Below, in pieces: positions 45,513 through 55,036 of a DNA stretch of 64,000 bases. Made by a program: the position numbers and the translations under genes. Numbering within the stretch: position 1 is the stretch's first letter; each line of letters starts with the position of its first letter. This DNA is from Uranotaenia lowii (lineage: Eukaryota > Arthropoda > Insecta > Diptera > Culicidae). The notes under the pieces were generated by a model. That model did no database searches. It was not told the DNA's origin and saw only the letters and a list, made by a program, of their open reading frames with translations. The stretch spans positions 226,191,094-226,255,093 of the forward strand of contig NC_073693.1 in NCBI RefSeq assembly GCF_029784155.1. The letters are read 5' to 3'.

Positions 45513-45555
45513 CGGGGGGGGGGGGGTTTTGGGGGTTAAACCCCCCCCCCCCCAT
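45513..45555. repeat. G-run/C-run hairpin at the hAT left end
   Basis: About 14 G, TTTTGGGGGTTAAA, then about 14 C. This would form a strong hairpin or a G-quadruplex. Confidence 0.8.
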
Positions 45556-45749
45556 GAGGGTCCAAAAAAGCAAGCAAGATATTCTACTCTATAATCAAAA
45601 TTTTAAATTCATAATAAAATTATGATAATAGAGCAAAGATATTCAAGAGTAACTATCTGGACTAAAAACTAATGCAAAAACCTCAAAAACGCATCCCAAG
45701 CACAAAATTTTGCTACAGTTTTTAAAAAATTTCTCACTTGTTCATAGAA

Positions 45750-46148
45750 TAAGGTTGTCAGATTTATTTCAGCACTAACCGGGCCGGATAAATCCGGCCT
45801 GTTTTTTATAAAAACCTGGCAAAATCTGGGTATTTGATTTCATAATTGTCAACCAAAATCTAGGCAATACAGGACAATTTTGATCCAAACCTAGGAATTG
45901 CACAACGAAAATCTAAAAGAAAAACTTTAAAAAACCTTTCTGATTATTTCTTTGAAACTTGCTGTAAAAATTTTGGATGGTTTTACATAAATTTTTTTCT
46001 GATTTAAGAATGAGTATGAGAACAAACCAGGACAAAATTCGGACTTTTCCAATGAACTCCGTGCAAGCGGGTCGGACTGCACTTTTTCCAAATTTTATAT
46101 TAAATATCCGGGCCAATAAAATTAAAACTGAGAAATCTGACAACCTTA
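45750..46148 (-). mobile_element. 399-bp hAT MITE, complete, inside the larger hAT
   Basis: Perfect terminal repeats TAAGGTTGTCAGATTT and AAATCTGACAACCTTA with an exact 8-bp duplication TCATAGAA at 45742-45749 and 46149-46156. The interior matches the CCCGG-rich family on the reverse strand. The frames at 45913-46152 and 45977-46168 are chance frames in the MITE. Confidence 0.9.
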
Positions 46149-46156
46149 TCATAGAA

Positions 46157-49100
46157 ATTCAGGTCTGAATATTAAATTTTAAACCAAACCCATTTCGGAG
46201 GCTCTGGTTGCATATTCCATATCCAAAATGGTATTTTTACATATTTTCGTATTTCTGATTCAATATCAAGTTTAGAATTTTTGATTTTCAGTTCGAATAC
46301 TCATACGAAATTAGCAGTGGAAAGTGGTTTCTGAAATCCTGGTTCAAATTTGGTTTTGCATTTCGTATTAAATTTCTATCATGTTTTTCGAAAATCACAT
46401 GCATTTTCATTATTTTGATAATAGTTTTCCGAATATGAAAAAAAGAATTTTGTTTTATATTCAAATTCGAAGTTCCTAAACATTATTCAAACACAAAATT
46501 TAAACATTTAAAGTTTCTAAGTGGCGAACCAAAATTGAAAACTCAGATTCAGATTCATCATTTGAAATTCACATTTTAAATTAGATTTACGAAACACATT
46601 TAAAATAAATAATTGAAATTATGAATTAAGATTAAACCAGCAACACAAAATTTAAATAAAAGATTCATGAATGAGGGCTCAAAGACTAGGCTCATGAAAA
46701 TCTGATCTGGAATTAAGATTCGGGAATCGTATTTTTTGTACATTTCAGAAATCGTATAGAAATTCGAAAACAGATTCAGAGTTCAATTTTTGAATTCCGA
46801 TTTGAAAATCAGAAAAAAAATTAGCTAGTGAATGAGTTTTTCAATCAACATAAAATTGTTGGAAAATTCAAGAGAACATGAACTGAATTTTTTTCTTGTC
46901 AATGAAATTTACAGATTTCAATTTTTGTTAGGGTAAGTGAGCCTTAACTTGGCATGCTCCTTATCTTGGCATGCCAAAATGCATTTTGGTGATTTTCATG
47001 TCAAACATACGCCTAAAAATGAAAAAAAAAATCAAACATAAAAGAAAATCGCATATGGCAACATTCTGCATAGCATTTGTCCACAATTGAATCCAAATGA
47101 CTGCGTAATATTTTTTTTTTTTCACATGACAAACTGCCAATAAAATTATGATCTTCGGAAAAAATCTAAAATGAACCTACCTTGCTAGTGCATCTGCCAT
47201 CTTCAGATTGATTTTCAAAACACACTTCATTATGGAAAAATCACTAAAAATTACCGTTGGTTACAGCAAAACATGGCAAAAAATATAAAATTATAACTTA
47301 CTTCAAACAACGTACATTTTCTATCTAGAATTGAAGAAAATATAAACATTTTTTTCGCCTTATCTTGGCATGCAATTCCACAAATAGGAGTATGCGTGTA
47401 TGCGTGAAAAAGTCGGCAGCCGGCGGTCATTCGTCGGCCGTTAATGCACAGTGGTTTGGAAATTGGAACGCCGGTCAAAAGTAAAATAAATGATTGAAAT
47501 AACTTAAAAGTATCATGAATGTATTTTGGACTATAATCAATTTATTTATCTCTCAAGCCGACTCACCCGTATTTGGCATCTTAGTTGGAATTATAATGCT
47601 ACAATTTGAGCTGCTCTTTTATGGTAAATTTTGAGAACTTTTCATCTCAATAAATTGATTTACCGGTTCCGGATCCACACCGATATCTTCGATCTCAATG
47701 TTGTTACTATATCCATACCCAAAAATTCAACATTTGGAAATAAGGTTTAACGTATTTTGATTTCATTTGATTTATAATGAAGATGAAAATTTGCTGCATA
47801 TGTGTCGCTTTGAAAGGAATTGTTATAAAGTTCAAATTATGACACTCTAAATATTATGTTTATTTAAAAAAATAATTGCACTGCAATTTTGAAATACTAT
47901 GTTGTAACTAGCTTGGATTTTTATTGTTTTCAATTTCATGTGAAATCAAAAATAATATTTTGACCAAGTTTGTTTTTTATCATACATCACTGTGCATCAG
48001 CAGGAGGTGATGACGTTTGTTCTCTGTAGGAATGGAATATGCGAAGGAAGCGCTGCCTAATTCGGGTAATGATTTTGCATGAGTGCAATGCAATGCAATG
48101 CAATGCAATGGGATGCAGCACTTATTTCACCCAGCTTTTGAATTTGCTGTTCGTTTCCATTGCCTATAGTTCAAAAACGAACGAGTGAGATGCAATCTAT
48201 TTCTATCAGGCTGGCTGGAGCAAAAGTTTGTCTTGTCTGCTATCCGAGTTTACGCATACGATTGCTAGAAAATTCCTAAGGGCGACATTTTAAACATTTA
48301 TGATTCAAAGAATCGTTCGCTTACTTTAGTTTAAGCTTTAGTTTGCTTCTTGCCTCGGTCAAAATGGTTTTTAAAATGTTGGTCCTCCTTTTAAGGGAGT
48401 GGAATGAAAAAGAAATATGAACTTTTACTATCTTATATTAACCTGTTAACTTCAATGGAAACAGAACTATTGTGATTGCATGTTAAGAATTGAGCGAACG
48501 ATTTGTTTGCTTCATTAATAAACATATTTATGTTAACTATCCATTTGTTTCAAATTATCATTCTTATAATAGAAATTTTAAACAAACTGAAATAAACAAG
48601 TCAAACTTTTTAACGTAAGATTATCATTCTACATGCAAATATCAATTCTAAAAGTTGATTGACATTTCGTACTTCCGACTTTTTGAAAACAAAACAGAAC
48701 ATTGTTGTGTTTCCTTCCGGGATATTTTCGATGAATTCGTGGGGGCTGTTGTTGTATTAGTGAGGCATGTCTAGAGACGGCCAATTTAAGGAACTCATAA
48801 AGGGCCAAAATTCGGCGCGGGGGCTAAAATAAGGAGCATTTGAATCAATAGTTCCATCAGGTTAATCTCAAATTATCAACCGCCTTCAAGCAAGGACATA
48901 TTTTTACTGCCTTTCATGCTAGTAAGCAATCATATTTGTCGAAGAACTTTTGAAGGTACACATAACAGGAAGACTACAATCATGGAAAATCTAGTCAACC
49001 ATGCCTTAGGGGCCAAGATTGGGTACATTTACCCTAATCAGAATTAGTTTGTACACACAACTAAGCTGATATTCACAAATATAAAGTAGAATTTGAGTTA

Positions 49101-49860
49101 ATTTTTTAAGTTTTGATTCATGCAAAATATCCAAAATTATATTTAAAAAAATTCATCCACAGGATTTTTATCATGGAATTGATTCTTTATGAAAAAAAAT
49201 TTCCTGTTAATAAAACATACCTTATCTTCACCTAAAAAATTTGCACAAAATTCAATATTTTTCGGTGTATTGTTTAATATTATTTATGGTGCAGTTTTTT
49301 TTAAAGCCAAATTTCAAACTAAAATCATATATTTAGTTTAAGTTCGCATCAAGCAAATTTGATTCGGGATTTTTTTTTATCTCTAACTGTTTTTTTGGAA
49401 CATTTTATTTATTTTCATCAAAGGTTAGAACCTTGGAATTTGCTAAAGAAATAAGAAGATTGAACTTGTTTGATTTAGAATTTGTTTGATATAGAATAAT
49501 ACTTTTTAAAGAAATTGAAGGCTTCCCTAAAATGAACTTATTCTATGCTCAAATCAAATATAACTTTGATCTACCAGTCTTTTAAACAAATAAAAAAAAA
49601 TTTAACCATCGATAAAAGAAAATTTCGTATTTTCTGCCTTATTAAAAAGTTTAGCTCACGCTTAAGGACCAATTTCCTAAAGTTACTTTTTTCAGGTTTT
49701 ATTAATGACACTTAACCATCCTTGTGGTATTCGTGTCTATTCTAAAGTTACGATTTCATACGAAAACTATTAATGAGTGCTTTAAAATTAATAATCATAT
49801 AGTTACAATCATAATTTGTTTAATTTTTTTTATTCGTGTTGGGCAAAAAATCATAGGAAA
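46157..49860. other. Interior of the hAT element, AT-rich, no genes
   Basis: No transposase. 46928-47572 has GGGTAAGTGAGCCTTAACTTGG at one side and a diverged complement of GGGTGAGTCGGCTTGAG at the other with TTATCTTGGCATGC repeated inside, a possible MITE. 48083-48110 is a GCAAT microsatellite. 48780-49040 has phrases such as GGGGCTAAAATAAGGAGCA that look like repeat fragments. Confidence 0.45.
48083..48110. repeat. GCAAT microsatellite
   Basis: Five to six copies of TGCAA. Confidence 0.95.
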
Positions 49861-49913
49861 AAAATTTTCACCAAAACCCCCCCCCCGGTTCTTCCTACGG
49901 CCCTGAACCTGTA

Positions 49914-51905
49914 CTTTCGATTTCCATTTCTTGACTCTAACCTTAACATTTGAAGCTTGACTCTTGAGCCTATGACTATCGACTTCCGACTATTATCCGC
50001 AATCTCTTTACTTTTATCTTGTGGCCTAAGACATCAGACTCTTCACTGTTCAACCTTGACTCTTGATTTCCATTTCTTCCACTCTTGAACGTCTGAATCT
50101 CAACTTTCGACTATTATCCCTTAGCTCTTGACTTTCAACTCGTAACCGAGACCTTAGACTCTTGGCTGGTGAACCTGTACTTTTGATTTCCAATTGATGA
50201 CTCTAAAACCTTGACATTTAAAGCTTGACTCTTGAGCCTATGACTCTCGACTTCCGACTATTATCCATTATCTATTTACTTTCAACTCGTGGCCTAAGAC
50301 ATCAGACACTTCACTGTTCAACCTTGACTCTTGATCTTCCACTATTGAACGTATGAATCTCAACTTCCGACTATTATCCCTTAGCTCTTGACTTTCAACT
50401 CGTAGCCTAGACATAAGCCTCTAAATTGTTCAACCTTGACTCTTGATTTCCATTTCTCGACTCTAAAACCATGACATTTGAAGCTTGATTCTTAAACCTA
50501 TGACTCTCGACTTCCGAATATTATCCGTTATCTTTCGACTTTCAACTCGTGGCCTGAGGCAAATGACTTTAAACTGTTCAACCTTGACTCTTGATTTCCA
50601 TTTCTTGACTCTAAAACCATGACATTTGAAGCTTGATCCTCAAACCTATGACTCTCGACTTCCGACTATTATCCGTTATCTATCGACTTTCAACTCGTGG
50701 CCTGAGGCAAATGACTTTAAACTGTTCAACCTTGACTCTTGATTTCCATTTCTTGACTCTAAAACCATGACATTTGAAGCTTGATCCTCAAACCTATGAC
50801 TCTCGACTTCCGACTATTATCCGTTATCTATTTACTTTCAACTCGTGGCCTAAGACATCAGACACTTCATTGTTCAACCTTGACTCTTGATCTTCCACTA
50901 TTGAACGTATGAATCTCAACTTTCGACTATTATCCCTTAGCTCTTGACTTTCAACTCGTAGCCTAGACATAAGCCTCTTAATTGTTCAACCTTGACTCTT
51001 GATTTCCATTTCTCGACTCTAAAACCATGCCATTTGAAGCTTGATTCTTAAACCTATGACTCTCGACTTCCGACTATTATCCCTTAGCTCTTGACTTTCA
51101 ACTCGTGGCCTAAGACATAAGACTCTTAACTGTTCAACCTTGACTCTTGATTTCCATTTCTTAACTCTAAAACCATGACATTTGAAGCTTGACTTATGAA
51201 CCTTAGACTATTGACTTTAGACTTTTAAACCTAACCTCTCGATTTTCAATTCGTGGCCTAAAGCAATTAACCCTTAACTGTTTAACTTTGACTCTTCCTT
51301 TCCATCTCTTGACTCTTTAGAACCGTGAGCCTATGATTCACGACTATTAGCCCTTAGCTCTTGACTTTCAACTCGTGGCCTTAGACATAAGACTCATAAA
51401 TGTATAACTTTGACTCTTGATTTCCATTTCTCCACTCTAGAACTTTGACCTTTGACGCTTGACTTTTGAACCTAAGCCTCTCGACTTCCGACATCTTAGC
51501 CCTTGACTTTCAACTCGTGGCCTAAGACATAAGACTCTTCACTGTTCAACCTTGACACTTGATTTCCATTTTTTGTTCAGAACTTTGACATTTGATGCTT
51601 AACTCTTGATCTTGACTTTCATCTCGTGGCCTTAGACATTAGACTCTTAAGTGTTAAACCATGACTCATGATTACCATATCTTGACTCTAGTACTTTGAC
51701 ATTTGCCGCTTGACTTTTGAACGTATGACTCTCGGCTTCCGACTATTATCCCTCAGCTCTGCTGACTTTCATCTTGTGGCCTAAGACATTAGACTCTGAA
51801 TTCTTCAACTTTGACTCTTGATTACAATAACTTTGCTCTAGAACTTTGACACTTGACTCTTGTACGTATGACTCTCGACTGCCGCCTATTATCCCTTAAC
51901 TCTTC
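49914..51905. repeat. GACTCTTGAC-type satellite array, right part
   Basis: Tracking CTTCCGACTATTATCC gives spacings of about 121, 144, 113, 146, 149, 148, 113 and 146 bp from 49986 onwards. The base unit is therefore about 147 bp, with a shorter 113-bp variant lacking the GACTCTAAAACCATGACATTTGAAGC segment. Many units share TTTCAACTCGTGGCCT and TTGACTCTTGATTTCC. The end at about 51905 is followed by a different tandem array. Confidence 0.9.
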
Positions 51906-51984
51906 AGACAATCTTTCGCCAATGGTATGTTGTCTTTCAATTCATTATTCAATGGGTAATCCCTATCGTTATCATTTTTTTATT

Positions 51985-52361
51985 GTTAATGAATGAGATC
52001 ATGCTTGTTCATGCTGTCTTTTTTTTATCACAATTGGGTCATGCTTACTCATGCCTTCTTTTATTTAATGTTTCATCATGTTATCTGTTATTACATCATT
52101 CAGTGGGTCATGCCTATCCATGTCGTCTTTTGCTGGAATTAATAAGGGTCATGCTTATCTCATGCCATCTTTCAAGTTTTCTTACTTGATCATGATTTTC
52201 CATGCTATCTTGTAATTAATTCAAATAGGGTCATGCTTATCTCATGCCTTCTTTTATGTAATACAAATAGGGTCATGCTTATCTCATGTCGTCTTTTATT
52301 TAATTCAAATAGAGTCATGCTTATTTCATGCCGTCTTTTTTTCCAAATAGGGTCATGCTTA
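51985..52361. repeat. Tandem array, about 45 bp unit (GGGTCATGCTTATCTCATGC)
   Basis: About eight units of GGGTCATGCTTATCTCATGC..TCTTTTATTTAATTCAAATA, cleanest at 52228-52361. The last unit is cut by the MITE at 52362. Confidence 0.88.
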
Positions 52362-52600
52362 AGCTTGCCAGATTGCCCGGTTTTATCCGGGTTTGCCCGG
52401 ATATTTGATGCAAAATTTCGAGAAAGCCCGGTCCGGCCCGGTTGCCCGGATATCGTGAAAAAAGTCCGGATATTGCCCGGATTTTTTTCACAATTTTCAC
52501 AAAGAAACCAAAAAAAAAAAGTTTTTGAGTAAGTTTCAGCAAAATCGATTAACGGTATGGAAATTTTCAACGGTTGATTCATATAATTTCGCTGATTTAG
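52362..52600 (+). mobile_element. 5' part of a CCCGG-rich hAT MITE
   Basis: It starts AGCTTGCCAGATTGCCCGG inside a unit of the 45-bp array and runs through TTTATCCGGGTTTGCCCGG and GGCCCGGTTGCCCGG as in the 6481 copy. The right half is replaced by other sequence before the copia fragment. Confidence 0.7.
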
Positions 52601-52640
52601 TTTTATAAACTTTTAAATATTTAAGTGTTCCAAAAAGTTT

Positions 52641-53966
52641 TTGGAAGTCTGCAATTACATTAATAAAATATTAATTTCTATTTTTTACGACGAGCTCACG
52701 AAAGGGTATAAGCTCTATGACCCGAAGTCGCGAAAAATATTCGTAAGCCGAGAAGTGACCTTCATTGATGAAGGTGCCCCGAAAATCGCAAGCCGCGAAC
52801 AAGGAACTGTGGTTCTACTGGATTTCGACGAAGAGGTGTCGCTGGGCCCAACAGCGAAAGTTGGAGATCGGCAGGAGGAAGTCAACGAAGAAACTGACGA
52901 CGAGGAGTTCTTTTCTGATGCCACAGAAACTTTTCGTGGCGACATCAGTGACGACGAAGTATTCCGAGGTTTCGAATCTGACGCAGTGACCTCCGTGCTC
53001 CCGCCGCGCAAATCTTCAAAACCACCTCAGTCACAGGTGTTGAGGCGAAGCGGTAGGGAGCACGTACTTCCACGTAAGTACAATGATTTTCAAGTTCCGA
53101 AGAAAGGTCTGCCGCGTTCTAATTCTTTACAGCAAACTGGTCCGAACGCAATCGATCATTATGGCGAAAATTTGGCTGACCCTGTAGCTGAATCCAAGGT
53201 CAATTTCGGCGAGGTGGCTGCATCGTCATTCGCCGGCCAAAAGGAGATCGAAGACGACCCGGTTTCTCACCAGGAAGCGCTTTCGAGAGAAGACGCCGAA
53301 TGCTGGACGAAGGCAATGCAACAAGAATACCAGGCACTTATTCGGAACAATACACGGACTTTGACCGAGTTGCCACCTGGTCGCAAAGCGATCAAATGTA
53401 AATGGGTTTTTAAAACCAAGCACGACGCAAATGGCAACATCGACCGACACAAAGCCCGCTTAGTAATTAAAGGGTACTCGCAACGCAGGGGGGTCGACTA
53501 TGACGAGACTTATTCCCCAGTCGTGCGCCACAGCTCGTTGCGGTACTTGTTCGCCTTAGCAGCGAAACATGATTTGTCGGTGGAACAGATGGATGCGACG
53601 ACTGCATTCCTGCAAAGCGAGCTCAAAGAAGAAATCTTTATGGAGCAGCCTCCGTGCTTTCAAGATGCCGACCGAACCAAGGTGTGTCGCCTAAACAAAG
53701 CACTGTATGGCCTAAAGCAGTCAAGCCGGACGTGGAACTGCAAATTTGATACAGCTTTGAAAAAGCTGGGACTCAAACCTTCGAAGTACGACACCTGTCT
53801 CTACTATCGTCTAAACGGTAGAGAAATGTTGTTTGTAGCAGTTTACGTTGACGACGTAGTTCTTTTCTCGAATGACGACAACCTGAAGAACGAAGTCAAG
53901 TCCAAGCTAAAGTCCATGTTCCAGATGAAGGATTTAGGAACAGCCAGCTGTTGCCTAGGAATCTGA
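52641..53966 (+). CDS. Copia polyprotein fragment: linker and reverse transcriptase
   Basis: 441 codons; about the first 15 precede the recognisable homology. An acidic linker (residues 60-125) is followed by the RT domain: ECWTKAMQQEYQAL, NRTL-type TLTELPPGRKAIKCKWVFK, HKARLVIKGYSQRRGVDYDETYSPV, VEQMDATTAFLQ with the first catalytic aspartate, VCRLNKALYGLKQSSRTW, and VAVYVDDVVLFS with the intact YVDD (codons 53844-53855). An in-frame TGA at 53964-53966 ends the frame; the same frame is open again to 54806. It is therefore broken at one visible point but otherwise well preserved. Confidence 0.92.
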   Translation: MEVCNYINKILISIFYDELTKGYKLYDPKSRKIFVSREVTFIDEGAPKIASREQGTVVLLDFDEEVSLGPTAKVGDRQEEVNEETDDEEFFSDATETFRGDISDDEVFRGFESDAVTSVLPPRKSSKPPQSQVLRRSGREHVLPRKYNDFQVPKKGLPRSNSLQQTGPNAIDHYGENLADPVAESKVNFGEVAASSFAGQKEIEDDPVSHQEALSREDAECWTKAMQQEYQALIRNNTRTLTELPPGRKAIKCKWVFKTKHDANGNIDRHKARLVIKGYSQRRGVDYDETYSPVVRHSSLRYLFALAAKHDLSVEQMDATTAFLQSELKEEIFMEQPPCFQDADRTKVCRLNKALYGLKQSSRTWNCKFDTALKKLGLKPSKYDTCLYYRLNGREMLFVAVYVDDVVLFSNDDNLKNEVKSKLKSMFQMKDLGTASCCLGI

Positions 53967-54038
53967 ATAACCCGTACGGACAGTACCATTTCCCTCGACC
54001 AGGAACCGTATATTGAATCCCTGCTCGCTAGATTCAAC

Positions 54039-54806
54039 ATGCAAAATTGTAAGGCCGTGTCAACACCGATGAACACAAGTGAACGCCTGGCAAAGGACAT
54101 GTCGCCGAAGACGACCGAGGAAATTGACAGGATGAAGAACGTTCCTTATCAGGAGGCCGTTGGAGCACTCATGTATTTGGCCCAGTGCACACGCCCTGAT
54201 ATACTATTCGCTGTGAACCATCTTAGTCGCTTCAACACATGCGCTGGTGAGAAACATTGGGAAGCTGTCAAGCACCTGCTGCGATACGTACGAGGATCGT
54301 CGAAGATGAAGCTGTGTTACACAAAATCCCCCGAATCGGAACTTGTGGGATACACCGATGCCAACTGGGCTGCAGACTTGGATGACCGGAAGTCAACAAG
54401 TGGCTACTTGTTCACTTTCCAAGGAAGAGCAGTCTCGTGGTGCTGCAAGCGACAACCAACTGTCGCACTATCGTCGTGCGAGGCAGAGTACATGGCTCTT
54501 TCTGCCTCGGTTCAAGAAGCTGCATGGTGGAGAGGTCTCATCTCCGAGTTTGGTAAAACTCGTCCTTTACCTCTTCGCTGCGACAACCAAAGTGCTATCT
54601 GCGTGGCCAAAAATGGTGGTTATACGCCGCGTACCAAGCACATAGACATCAGACACCACTACATCCGTGAGGCGTTGGAGCAAAACGTTGTGACGCTGAG
54701 CAACGTGAGCACCGACGAACAACTGGCGGATGGTCTAACCAAACCGTTGGAGCGCATCAAGCTCGAGCGTAACCGGACTGCAATGGGCATCACCCGAACA
54801 GCTTAA
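54039..54806 (+). CDS. Copia RNase H and C-terminus
   Basis: Continues the frame of the RT fragment after the TGA (the homology actually resumes at ITRTDSTISLDQ just after the stop). AVSTPMNTSERL and EAVGALMYLAQCTRPDI precede RNase H, whose acidic residues are in GYTDANWAADL, SSCEAEYMAL and LRCDNQSAI. The end is DEQLADGLTKPLERIKL, the usual copia C-terminus. RNase H removes the RNA template during reverse transcription. Confidence 0.92.
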   Translation: MQNCKAVSTPMNTSERLAKDMSPKTTEEIDRMKNVPYQEAVGALMYLAQCTRPDILFAVNHLSRFNTCAGEKHWEAVKHLLRYVRGSSKMKLCYTKSPESELVGYTDANWAADLDDRKSTSGYLFTFQGRAVSWCCKRQPTVALSSCEAEYMALSASVQEAAWWRGLISEFGKTRPLPLRCDNQSAICVAKNGGYTPRTKHIDIRHHYIREALEQNVVTLSNVSTDEQLADGLTKPLERIKLERNRTAMGITRTA

Positions 54807-54812
54807 GGAGGA
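54804..54812 (+). other. Copia polypurine tract
   Basis: TTAAGGAGGAG lies directly before TGTTGG, with the stop codon TAA overlapping its start, as is usual in copia elements. Confidence 0.7.
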
Positions 54813-55036
54813 GTGTTGGTATAAGAGTGTAAGCTGTAGCGTACTCATTGCACAACTAAGAACTATAAGTTGAGGTTTCACACAGTAGTGTGTAAAATTC
54901 GTTTTTTCACTCCGTTATGTATTCTTGCATTACTGTACAATAAACGATTGAATAGGGAGGACGCTTTTCTTTCTACTGCGCGTTATAGTTTCAAGTATAA
55001 AAATTGTAAAAAATATGCACCATCGTGGTTAATACC
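54813..55036 (+). repeat. Probable copia 3' LTR
   Basis: It starts TGTTGGTATAAGAGTG after the polypurine tract. AATAAA occurs at about 54940. The end is not certain: GGTTAATACCGCA at about 55030 is where I would expect a terminus, but the final bases CA are not clean. There is no 5' LTR to compare. Confidence 0.55.

Larger units (their letters stand above)
45499..49905. mobile_element. 4.4-kb non-autonomous hAT element in the satellite
   Basis: Terminal repeats CATGGCCGTAGGAAC (left) and the complement of CAGGGCCGTAGGAAGAAC (right), each followed inward by a G-run and TTTTGG. An exact 8-bp duplication AACCTGTA lies at 45491-45498 and 49906-49913. No frame inside exceeds about 80 codons and no transposase motif is visible, so it depends on an enzyme from elsewhere. 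Confidence 0.85.
52680..55036 (+). mobile_element. 5'-truncated copia retrotransposon (RT, RNase H, 3' LTR)
   Basis: A Ty1/copia element on the forward strand lacking gag, protease and integrase. The coding remnant begins at ELTKGYKLYDPKSRKIFVSR, the linker that usually follows integrase, and ends at 54806. A polypurine tract AAGGAGGAG and a likely 3' LTR follow. It lies in the opposite orientation to the surrounding LTR element. Confidence 0.88.

Noticed and set aside
49914..51905. CRISPR-like regular repeats
   Set aside because: Units are about 113-149 bp without short constant repeats and variable spacers, and the context is eukaryotic; it is a satellite.
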